64,000 nucleotides of DNA from positions 36,321-100,320 of the forward strand of contig JBFWSR010000014.1 of NCBI GenBank assembly GCA_050248275.1, given 5' to 3'. The notes under the pieces were generated by a model. That model was not told the origin of the DNA, ran no database searches, and saw only the letters and a list, made by a program, of their open reading frames with translations. Of the stretch, positions 57,545 through 64,000 are shown piece after piece (the first letter of the stretch is position 1; the number at the start of each line of letters is the position of its first letter). The position numbers and the translations under genes are program-made. This DNA comes from CAILZL01 sp050248275 (GTDB lineage: Bacteria; Pseudomonadota; Gammaproteobacteria; Steroidobacterales; Steroidobacteraceae).

Positions 57545-57847
57545 TCAGTCCCTGATCGGTATGCCGGCGCTGGCATCAACACGTTCACGCAATTCCTTGC
57601 CCGGCTTGAAATGCGGCACATACTTGCCCGACAAGGCAACCGCGTCGCCGGTCTTGGGATTACGACCCTGCCGCGCCGGTCGATAGTGCAGGGAGAAACT
57701 GCCAAAACCGCGGATCTCGATACGATGCCCCTCGGCCAGCGCATCTCCCATGATCTCCAGAACCTGTTTGACTGCCAGCTCCACGTCCTTGGTAGGCAGA
57801 TGCTTCTGCTTGGCAGCAAGGAGTTCGATAAGTTCTGACTTGGTCAT
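57545..57847 (-). CDS. ihfB: Integration host factor subunit beta
   Basis: 100 residues from the ATG at 57847. The start MTKSELIELLAAKQKHLPTK and the beta-arm region with the DNA-kinking Pro (ARQGRNPKTGDAVAL) are typical, as is HFKPGKELRERVD at the end. With IhfA it bends DNA sharply at specific sites. It lies 109 bp after rpsA, the conserved order in Proteobacteria. Confidence 0.97.
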   Translation of the reverse strand: MTKSELIELLAAKQKHLPTKDVELAVKQVLEIMGDALAEGHRIEIRGFGSFSLHYRPARQGRNPKTGDAVALSGKYVPHFKPGKELRERVDASAGIPIRD

Positions 57848-57956
57848 GTGGCTGCTCGTATCGCTCTTAATCATCCCGAACTGCCCCAGGTCGCACCTGA
57901 TTAAAGACAGATTCTGCCGATAATCAGGCGCGTACCCAGCGGATCAGTCGCCGTGA

Positions 57957-59630
57957 TTAACCATCCTGGCCCGCAATGTGTTCCTTCAACAAATCGCCCA
58001 GGCTGGTGCCGGTGGAAGAATCGGTGCGATAGTTCTGCATCGCCTCGGCTTCTTCATGCATGTCCTTGGCCTTGATCGACAGGGCGATGGTGCGCGACTT
58101 GCGGTCCACTCCCGTGAACTTGGCTTCAACCGCATCGCCAACCTTCAGCATCAGACGGGCATCTTCCACACGATCACGCGACAGTTCGGAAGCACGCAGG
58201 TGGCCATCCACGCCGCCGCCCAGGTCGATGATGGCACCCTTGGCGTCCACTTCACGAACCGTGCCGTTGACGATGGTGCCCTTCGGATGTTCGGCAATCC
58301 AGCCAGAGAACGGATCCTTGGCCAGTTGCTTGATGCCCAGCGAAATGCGCTCGCGTTCCGGATCGATCGCCAGCACCATGGCTTCCACGGTCTGACCTTT
58401 CTGGTAATTGCGCACGGCTTCTTCGCCGGGCACATCCCAGGAAATGTCGGACAGGTGGATAAGACCGTCGATGCCGCCGTTCAGGCCGATGAAGATGCCG
58501 AAATCGGTGATCGACTTGATCTGGCCACTGACATGATCGCCACGGTTGTAGCTCTCGCCGAATTCCTTCCACGGATTGGCCTTGCACTGCTTCAGGCCCA
58601 GGGAGATGCGCCGACGCTCTTCGTCGATATCCAGCACCATGACTTCCACTTCCTGACCGACATGCACCACCTTGGCGGGCGCAACGTTCTTGTTGGTCCA
58701 GTCCATTTCCGAGACATGCACCAGACCTTCCACGCCTTCTTCGATTTCCACGAAGCAACCGTAGTCGGCAATGTTGGTGACCTTGCCGAAAATGCGGGTG
58801 TTGGCCGGGTAACGACGGGCGATGTTCTGCCACGGATCGCTGCCCATCTGCTTGATGCCGAGGCTGACGCGTTGACGTTCGCGATCGAACTTCAGGATGC
58901 GCACGTCGATTTCCTGACCCACCTGCACCACTTCGGAAGGATGCTTGACGCGCTTCCAGGCCATGTCGGTGATGTGCAGCAGGCCGTCGATGCCGCCCAG
59001 ATCCACGAACGCACCGTAGTCGGTGAGGTTCTTGATGGTGCCGCGCACAATGGCGCCTTCCTGCAGTTTTTCGAGCAGTTCGTTGCGCTCGGCGCTGTAT
59101 TCCTGTTCCACCACGGCGCGGCGCGACACGACCACATTGTTGCGTTTCTGGTCGAGTTTGATGACCTTGAATTCCAGCACCTTGCCTTCCAGGTAGCTGG
59201 GATCGCGCACCGGTCGCACATCGACCAGCGAACCAGGCAGGAAGGCGCGCACAAAATCGATTTCCACCGTGAAGCCGCCCTTGACGCGACCATTGATGAT
59301 GCCTTTGACGATTTCCTGCTTCTGGAAAGCCTCTTCCAGACGTGTCCAGGTGCGGGCACGCTTGGCCTTTTCACGCGACAGGCGGGTTTCACCCGAACCG
59401 TCTTCCACGCTGTCCAGCGCCACTTCGACTTCGTCGCCGACCTGAACTTCGAGTTCGCCGAGCTCATTCTTGAACTGCGCAACATCGATAACGGCTTCGC
59501 TCTTCATGCCGGCGTTGACGATAACCACGTCCGGACTGATAGAGACCACCACACCTGTGAGTATTGCACCCGGCTTGATCGCCTTGGATGCAAAACTCTC
59601 TTCCAACATTTGGGCAAAACTTTCTGACAT
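57957..59630 (-). CDS. rpsA: 30S ribosomal protein S1
   Basis: 557 residues from the ATG at 59630 (AAGAAG upstream). Six S1/OB-fold repeats are visible, for example VKGGFTVEIDFVRAFLPGSL, LTDYGAFVDLGGIDGLLHIT, IADYGCFVEIEEGVEGLVHV and ITDFGIFIGLNGGIDGLIHL. The N-terminal SESFAQMLEESF anchors it to the ribosome through S2. It helps mRNA bind during initiation. It lies between cmk and ihfB as in E. coli. Confidence 0.98.
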   Translation of the reverse strand: MSESFAQMLEESFASKAIKPGAILTGVVVSISPDVVIVNAGMKSEAVIDVAQFKNELGELEVQVGDEVEVALDSVEDGSGETRLSREKAKRARTWTRLEEAFQKQEIVKGIINGRVKGGFTVEIDFVRAFLPGSLVDVRPVRDPSYLEGKVLEFKVIKLDQKRNNVVVSRRAVVEQEYSAERNELLEKLQEGAIVRGTIKNLTDYGAFVDLGGIDGLLHITDMAWKRVKHPSEVVQVGQEIDVRILKFDRERQRVSLGIKQMGSDPWQNIARRYPANTRIFGKVTNIADYGCFVEIEEGVEGLVHVSEMDWTNKNVAPAKVVHVGQEVEVMVLDIDEERRRISLGLKQCKANPWKEFGESYNRGDHVSGQIKSITDFGIFIGLNGGIDGLIHLSDISWDVPGEEAVRNYQKGQTVEAMVLAIDPERERISLGIKQLAKDPFSGWIAEHPKGTIVNGTVREVDAKGAIIDLGGGVDGHLRASELSRDRVEDARLMLKVGDAVEAKFTGVDRKSRTIALSIKAKDMHEEAEAMQNYRTDSSTGTSLGDLLKEHIAGQDG

Positions 59631-59807
59631 GTGAACTTCTTGGGCCAAATAACCCGTTTTTTCCCAGGCCCGCATCCGGTTGAACCAGGGGTAACAACAA
59701 CTCGTCACGCATCCTGCGTAACGCCTATCAATCGTTCGAATGCTGCGGAGCTGCCGGCGCGAATGCGCACTGACTCAATCGTTTCGATACGAGAGCGGCA
59801 GCAGGAA

Positions 59808-60491
59808 TCAACGCAGCAATTGACGAGCCTTCGCCAGGGCCAGTACCGCTTGCTCAACCTGCTCAATGCTCAACCCGGTGCTATCCAGCAACTCGGCATC
59901 ATCGGCAGGCCTCAAAGGTGCTACGGCGCGGTTTGCATCGCGACGGTCACGCTCGGCCAGCTCTTGCGAAAGGGCGGCAAGGCTAACATCGAAGCCCTTG
60001 TCCTTCAACTGCTTATGACGCCTGCGCGCCCGTTCCTCGGCGCTGGCGGTCAGGAACACTTTTAACGGTGCATCCGGAAAAATCACCGTGCCCATATCCC
60101 GGCCATCAGCCACCAACCCCGGCTCCTGGGCAAATAGTCGCTGCCGCTCGGTCAAAGCCGCCCGAACTGCCGGCATGGCCGCCACCCTGGAAGCGCCCTC
60201 ACCTGCCGTTTCGGTGCGGATTTCCCGGCTGACCTCGTCATGCCCCAGCCAGATCTGCTCCTCACCTGACGCATCCCCGGAAAAGCGGATGTTCATGGTC
60301 CCCGCCAATGCCGCGTGGCCAGCCTCGTCATTGGGTTCCAGACCGTAGCGCAACCCCGCCAGCGCCAGCAGACGGTAAAGAGCGCCGCTGTCCAGTAGGT
60401 TCCAGCCCAGCTTTTCGGCGACACGCCGCGCCAGAGTGCCCTTGCCGGAACCACTGGGGCCGTCGATGGTGAGAACAGGTACAGAACTCAT
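59808..60491 (-). CDS. cmk: Cytidylate kinase
   Basis: 227 residues from the ATG at 60491. The P-loop is TIDGPSGSGKGTLARRVAEK; the insert typical of CMP kinase follows, with VVADGRDMGTVIFPDAPLKV and ARRRHKQLKDKGFDV. It phosphorylates CMP and dCMP. No Shine-Dalgarno is visible; the ATG sits 3 nt from the arm of an 8-bp hairpin. An oppositely oriented lipoprotein gene upstream separates it from aroA, so it needs its own promoter here. Confidence 0.97.
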   Translation of the reverse strand: MSSVPVLTIDGPSGSGKGTLARRVAEKLGWNLLDSGALYRLLALAGLRYGLEPNDEAGHAALAGTMNIRFSGDASGEEQIWLGHDEVSREIRTETAGEGASRVAAMPAVRAALTERQRLFAQEPGLVADGRDMGTVIFPDAPLKVFLTASAEERARRRHKQLKDKGFDVSLAALSQELAERDRRDANRAVAPLRPADDAELLDSTGLSIEQVEQAVLALAKARQLLR

Positions 60492-60493
60492 GA

Positions 60494-60528
60494 AAACTGC
60501 CAGTCCGAGCTTGTAGTGCCGGCAGTTT
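60494..60528 (-). promoter_or_regulatory. Leader hairpin directly before the cmk start codon
   Basis: AAACTGCC (60494-60501) pairs with GGCAGTTT (60521-60528) around a 19-nt loop. On the mRNA the 3' arm ends 2 nt before the ATG, covering the place where a ribosome site should be. It could control translation; the role is inferred. Confidence 0.4.
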
Positions 60529-60688
60529 AAGGGATGCCGCCGCGGACTGTCCTGCTGTCGCAAGGCCTGATCGGCATCCTCAACAATATCCGTCTCGGAA
60601 ACACGCAATGAAGCCAGTACGTAACAGGCCTATGCTCAGTCCTGCCAAGCATTATCGGCATGAATCCATAAACATCAGGGGGTGGGTT

Positions 60689-61210
60689 ATGTGTCTCGAC
60701 AAGGATACCTCTCGGCAATGGTATTGTCGGCATTCGTCGGCATTCTTAAGCGCTTTCAGCATCCTGTTTCTGTGCCTGTTCGTTTCAGGCTGCGCACGCA
60801 ATGAAGCGCTGCCCAGCACCGTGACCCAGTCTTTTGAAATCGCATTTACCAGACATGATCTGCCCGGCCTGCTGGCGCTGTTCACCGAAGACGCTCAAAT
60901 ATTGCCGGAGCACGGCCCGGTGATCACAGGCCACAGTGAAATCGAGAGCTTCCTGAAAAACCAGATGACGCCCGTGGTTTCGTTCAAAACCGACACCGAC
61001 ATGACGCTGGTGCGTGGCGATATTGCGGTCGAACAGGGGCATTACACGGTGCGCGATACGCGTCAGGGCGCCAACATTGAAATGGGCAAGTACATGTTTG
61101 TCTGGCGTAAGGTCAATGACGACTGGCGCATCTACCGCACCATTTATAACACCGATGTAGCGCCCAAGGGGCTGGCCACTGTCGGGCCGATAACAGAGGA
61201 TGCAAGCTGA
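60689..61210 (+). CDS. NTF2/SnoaL-like lipoprotein (DUF4440 type)
   Basis: 173 residues from the ATG at 60689, with AGGGGG upstream. A lipoprotein signal (SAFSILFLCLFVSGCARN; lipobox FVSGC) is followed by a SnoaL/NTF2-like cone fold: VTQSFEIAFTRHDLPGLLAL, FTEDAQILPEHGPVITGHSE, and the closing strand VWRKVNDDWRIYRTIYNTD. These small domains act as enzymes or binding pockets; the role here is unknown. It is convergent with aroA (stops 8 bp apart) and divergent from cmk, an insertion into an otherwise one-directional block. Confidence 0.85.
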   Translation: MCLDKDTSRQWYCRHSSAFLSAFSILFLCLFVSGCARNEALPSTVTQSFEIAFTRHDLPGLLALFTEDAQILPEHGPVITGHSEIESFLKNQMTPVVSFKTDTDMTLVRGDIAVEQGHYTVRDTRQGANIEMGKYMFVWRKVNDDWRIYRTIYNTDVAPKGLATVGPITEDAS

Positions 61211-61218
61211 CTCACGCT

Positions 61219-62517
61219 TTATTGAGTGATCGATGCAAACGTCTCGAAGTATGCGGGAAAGGTTTTCGCCACGCACTTCGGATCATTGATACGCACCGGC
61301 ACGCCGCCAAGCGCAACCAGTGAAAAGCACATGGCCATGCGGTGATCGTCGTAGGTGTCGATGACGGCGTTAGGCGTGAGACTGACTGGCGGAGTGATGC
61401 GCAGCCAGTCGGCGCCTTCTTCCACTGTCGCGCCCACTTTGCGCAACTCGGTGGCCATCGCCGCAATACGATCTGTTTCCTTGACGCGCCAACTGCCGAT
61501 GTTGGCAAGACGTGAAGAACCATCGCAGAACAAGGCAGTGACAGCGAGCGTCATGGCTGCATCGGGAATATGGTTGCAATCCATATCGAAGGCCTTGAGC
61601 CTGCCACCAGCAGGTGCAGCAGCTTCGATCCAGTTGTCTCCCATACTGATCTGCGCGCCAATTTTTTCCAGCGCCTGCGCAAAGGCCACATCGCCTTGAA
61701 TGCTGTTACGGCCTACGCCCTCAACGCGAATTGGACCACCTGCGATTGCCCCCGCAGCGAGAAAGTACGAGGCCGATGATGCATCGCCTTCAACCCATAT
61801 AGTGCCAGGAGAAACATAGTGCTGCTTTCCATTAATAGTGAAACGACTCCATCCACCTGAGCGATTGACCTGCACACCAAATTGCCTCATGAGATTCAAA
61901 GTAATTTCTATGTAAGGCTTAGAAATCAACTCGCCCACTACCTCAATGCTGATGTCGCTTTTCATAAGAGGCAAAGCCAAAAGTAGTGCAGTTAGAAACT
62001 GACTCGAAACATTTCCCTTAATGAAAACCCTATTGCCACTCGGCACTTTCAATGTGGCATTCCTGATGGCTAACGGCGGAAATCCTTCGTTACCCAGATA
62101 AGTGATGTCAGCGCCGAGTTGCCGCAAGCCCTCGACCAGATCGCCAATCGGGCGCTCATGCATGCGCGCCACGCCGGAGAGACGGTAATGTCCGCCCGCC
62201 AGCGCCAGTACGGCAGTCAAGGGACGAAATGCAGTGCCGGCATTGCCGAGAAACAGATCGGCCTGTTTATTAGGAAACCCACGTGGCGCACCTGCAACGC
62301 GGTAATCACGCTCGCCAGTTTTGTCGATTGCCACACCCAGGATTCGCAAGGCGTCCAGCATGCGGTCCGTATCATCCGACGCCAACAGATCGCGGATCTC
62401 GGTCGTCCCTTCGGACAGGGCCGCCAGCAACAGCGTGCGATTCGAAATGCTTTTCGAACCCGGCAGACGCACGCGGCCGTGAGCAGCATGCAGCGGAGAC
62501 AGATCAAGAAATTCCAT
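61219..62517 (-). CDS. aroA: 3-phosphoshikimate 1-carboxyvinyltransferase (EPSP synthase)
   Basis: 432 residues. It joins PEP to shikimate-3-phosphate in aromatic amino acid synthesis. LPGSKSISNRTLLLAALSEG binds substrate, and LGNAGTAFRPLTAVLAL keeps the Gly-x-x-x-x-Arg of class I (glyphosate-sensitive type) enzymes; GDASSASYFLAAGA and TYDDHRMAMCFSLVALGG are also clear. About 240 bp in the middle (61801-62040) are only about 42% GC by hand count, below the flanks. It lies 15 bp after hisC. Confidence 0.98.
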   Translation of the reverse strand: MEFLDLSPLHAAHGRVRLPGSKSISNRTLLLAALSEGTTEIRDLLASDDTDRMLDALRILGVAIDKTGERDYRVAGAPRGFPNKQADLFLGNAGTAFRPLTAVLALAGGHYRLSGVARMHERPIGDLVEGLRQLGADITYLGNEGFPPLAIRNATLKVPSGNRVFIKGNVSSQFLTALLLALPLMKSDISIEVVGELISKPYIEITLNLMRQFGVQVNRSGGWSRFTINGKQHYVSPGTIWVEGDASSASYFLAAGAIAGGPIRVEGVGRNSIQGDVAFAQALEKIGAQISMGDNWIEAAAPAGGRLKAFDMDCNHIPDAAMTLAVTALFCDGSSRLANIGSWRVKETDRIAAMATELRKVGATVEEGADWLRITPPVSLTPNAVIDTYDDHRMAMCFSLVALGGVPVRINDPKCVAKTFPAYFETFASITQ

Positions 62518-62532
62518 GATGCTCTCAGGAAC

Positions 62533-63657
62533 CTATTTCAAGGCGGTTTGCAGGGCCGCCAGCATGCGGGCGTTTTCCTGCTCGGTGCCAATGGTGATGC
62601 GCAGTTGCGTGGGCAATCCATAGCCCCCTACCGGCCGCACGATCACACCCTGACGCAATAGCGCTTCATACACTGCGCCACCGGGACGCGCACAGTCCAC
62701 CAGCACAAAGTTGCCTTTGGATGAATATACACGCAGGCCCAGCGATTTCAGTCCCGCTGTCACCTGCTGCATACCGCGCGTGTTGAGTTGCACGGATTGC
62801 TGCAAATGTTCGGCATCATCCAATGCGGCGATGGCGGCTGATAATGCTACCGAGTTGACATTGAAAGGCTGACGCACGCGGTTGAGCACGCCGGCAACGT
62901 CCCCCTGTGACAGCGCATAGCCCACGCGCAGCCCAGCCAGACCATAGGCCTTGGAGAAAGTACGCGTGACGATCAGATTGGGAAATTCGTCCAGCCACAA
63001 GCTGGCAGCGGCGAAACCGTCGTCCTGCACATACTCGATGTAAGCCTCATCCACCACGACGAGCGTGGTGTCAGGCACGGCGGCGATGAAACGTTTGAGC
63101 GCAACGGCGTCCACCCAGGTGCCAGTGGGGTTGTTGGGATTGGCAATGAATACCAGACGCGTGCGTGCATTCACCAGCTTGAACATCGCATCCAGATCAT
63201 GTCCCAGCGCCATCGCATGCGATTCCGGATACGCCGATGCGACACGCGCCACCGCCCCGGTGGCTTGCACCACGATTGGGTAAATCGCAAAACAATATTG
63301 CGAGTACACCGCTTCCACTTCGGCACTCAGGAAGGCCTCGGCCAGCATCACCAGCAAATCGTTGGAGCCATTGCCAAGCGTGATTTGCTCCAGCGCACAA
63401 CCATGCTTGCTGGCCAGCGCCTGCTTGAGCTCAAAGCCATTGCCATCGGGATACAGTCCCAGACTTTGCACTGAGCGCGCAATCGCAGCGCGCGCTTTCG
63501 GTCCGGGTCCCAGGGGATTTTCATTGGATGCCAGCTTGATGCTGTCAGTCACGCCATATTCGCGTTCCAGCTCGGACAAAGGTTTGCCCGGCACATAAGG
63601 CGCCAATTGACGGACCGGAACAGCGGCCAGATCGAGTGCTTTAAGTGTCATTGCCAT
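62533..63657 (-). CDS. hisC: Histidinol-phosphate aminotransferase
   Basis: 374 residues; ATGs at 63657 and 63651 are both possible. A PLP-dependent fold I enzyme with the pattern IKLASNENPLGPGPKARAAI near residue 40, NPNNPTGTWVDAVALKRFI near 175, VVDEAYIEYVQDDG near 200 and the PLP Lys in VTRTFSKAYGLAGLRVGYAL near 235. Copies next to pheA and aroA often serve aromatic amino acid synthesis as well as histidine synthesis, so the true substrate here is open. Confidence 0.95.
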   Translation of the reverse strand: MAMTLKALDLAAVPVRQLAPYVPGKPLSELEREYGVTDSIKLASNENPLGPGPKARAAIARSVQSLGLYPDGNGFELKQALASKHGCALEQITLGNGSNDLLVMLAEAFLSAEVEAVYSQYCFAIYPIVVQATGAVARVASAYPESHAMALGHDLDAMFKLVNARTRLVFIANPNNPTGTWVDAVALKRFIAAVPDTTLVVVDEAYIEYVQDDGFAAASLWLDEFPNLIVTRTFSKAYGLAGLRVGYALSQGDVAGVLNRVRQPFNVNSVALSAAIAALDDAEHLQQSVQLNTRGMQQVTAGLKSLGLRVYSSKGNFVLVDCARPGGAVYEALLRQGVIVRPVGGYGLPTQLRITIGTEQENARMLAALQTALK

Positions 63658-63696
63658 GTCTATCGATATTCATGAACGGCTGGATCAAGATGCTTC

Positions 63697-63745
63697 GACT
63701 TCGCTCAGCGACCGGCAGCATGAAGCCTGGTCGTTGAGCGAAGTC
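63697..63745. repeat. REP-like palindrome between pheA and hisC
   Basis: GACTTCGCTCAGCGACC (63697-63713) and GGTCGTTGAGCGAAGTC (63729-63745) pair at 16 of 17 around a 15-nt loop. It fills nearly half of the 116-bp gap. The TTCGCTCA core is typical of dispersed palindromes in this group of bacteria. Confidence 0.65.
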
Positions 63746-63773
63746 CAGGAGGGGCACTTGCTTCAGGCCATGC

Positions 63774-64000
63774 CTACAACACTGCGGCCGGATACGAACC
63801 CAACACCTTGAACAGCGACGCATGTTGCTTCAGTTCTTCCAGCGTTGAACGCAGTGGTTCGGCTTCCGCATGACCCTCCACATCGATGAAGAACACATAG
63901 TCCCACTTCTTGCGGCGTGACGGCCGCGATTCGATGCGGGTCATGCTGATGGCATTGCGCGCCAGCGGCTCCAGCAAACGATACAGGGCGCCGGGCGACT
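63774..64000 (-). CDS. pheA: Prephenate dehydratase / chorismate mutase, C-terminal part (partial at right edge)
   Basis: Only the last 75 residues are in the window. They form the end of an ACT regulatory domain: SPGALYRLLEPLARNAISMT, then IESRPSRRKKWDYVFFIDVE and LEELKQHASLFKVLGSYPAA. The ESRPS motif is the phenylalanine-binding signature of PheA. The gene starts beyond the right edge and precedes hisC and aroA, the usual order in this class. Confidence 0.95.
   Translation of the reverse strand, partial: SPGALYRLLEPLARNAISMTRIESRPSRRKKWDYVFFIDVEGHAEAEPLRSTLEELKQHASLFKVLGSYPAAVL

Noticed and set aside
57978..59627. Open frame of about 549 codons opposite rpsA
   Set aside because: Shadow of the highly biased rpsA codon usage; His/Phe-rich with no ribosome site.

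Overview
This is a 64 kb chromosomal segment of a gammaproteobacterium of medium-high GC (about 55-60% by eye). Gram-negative envelope genes (lpxK, kdsB, msbA, lolCDE, lapAB), ubiG, mfd and a quinolone-sensitive-type gyrA (Ser83/Asp87) point to Gammaproteobacteria. The blocks comEC-exbB-exbD-msbA-lpxK-ycaR-kdsB and pheA-hisC-aroA-cmk-rpsA-ihfB-lapA-lapB suggest the Xanthomonadales/Nevskiales/Steroidobacter side of the class. The last placement is an inference from gene order. There is no prophage, integrase, transposase gene or CRISPR array; nearly all of the window is ordinary housekeeping DNA, with small repeat elements in a few gaps.

Layout. 1-4.6 kb: a DUF2126-type transglutaminase-like protein cut by the left edge, an Aer-like PAS chemoreceptor behind a clear sigma-28 promoter, a tiny Cys-rich orphan, and a zinc-ribbon protein with a bactofilin. 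4.7-10.4 kb: a methionine-cycle operon read leftward, with an ArsR-type regulator fused to a methyltransferase, then metF and metH; two 13-bp direct repeats abut the regulator start. 10.6-14.9 kb: a MacAB/DevABC-like ABC exporter set. 15.1-17.2 kb: a small outer-membrane barrel protein, tRNA-Ser(UGA) and a BAX-inhibitor-type membrane protein. 17.3-25.3 kb: a long leftward envelope operon (comEC, exbB, exbD, msbA, lpxK, ycaR, kdsB, an orphan, ppnP). 25.3-29.1 kb: DUF2062 and lolC-lolE-lolD.

29.3-34.9 kb rightward: a small exported protein, mfd, trhO and a DUF924 protein. 35-39.2 kb leftward: PolB-like exonuclease, rlmD, nagZ, and a LOV-like PAS/GGDEF protein that has lost both the photoactive Cys and the GGDEF signature. 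39.4-48.2 kb leftward: cupin, an RND pump with its adaptor, a Bcr/CflA exporter, gyrA. 48.4-54 kb rightward: ubiG-rmuC-squalene/phytoene synthase-like-yciK, then a secreted subtilase with a GlyGly-CTERM-like tail. 54-57.4 kb leftward: a 144-bp MITE-like element, galU, a 197-bp element with perfect 28-bp inverted ends, a ComEA-like protein, lapB, lapA. 57.5-64 kb leftward: ihfB, rpsA, cmk, aroA, hisC and the end of pheA, interrupted by an oppositely oriented NTF2-like lipoprotein gene.

How the genes work together: lipid A/KDO synthesis and export (lpxK, kdsB, msbA), control of LPS synthesis (lapAB), lipoprotein export (lolCDE), peptidoglycan recycling (nagZ) and sugar-nucleotide supply (galU) make this an envelope-rich region. 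comEC and a ComEA-like protein are both present, which suggests capacity for DNA uptake. No single region is clearly a new biological system. The best leads are the ArsR-methyltransferase/metF/metH unit with its repeat operator, the degenerate LOV-GGDEF protein, and the two small inverted-repeat elements around galU.
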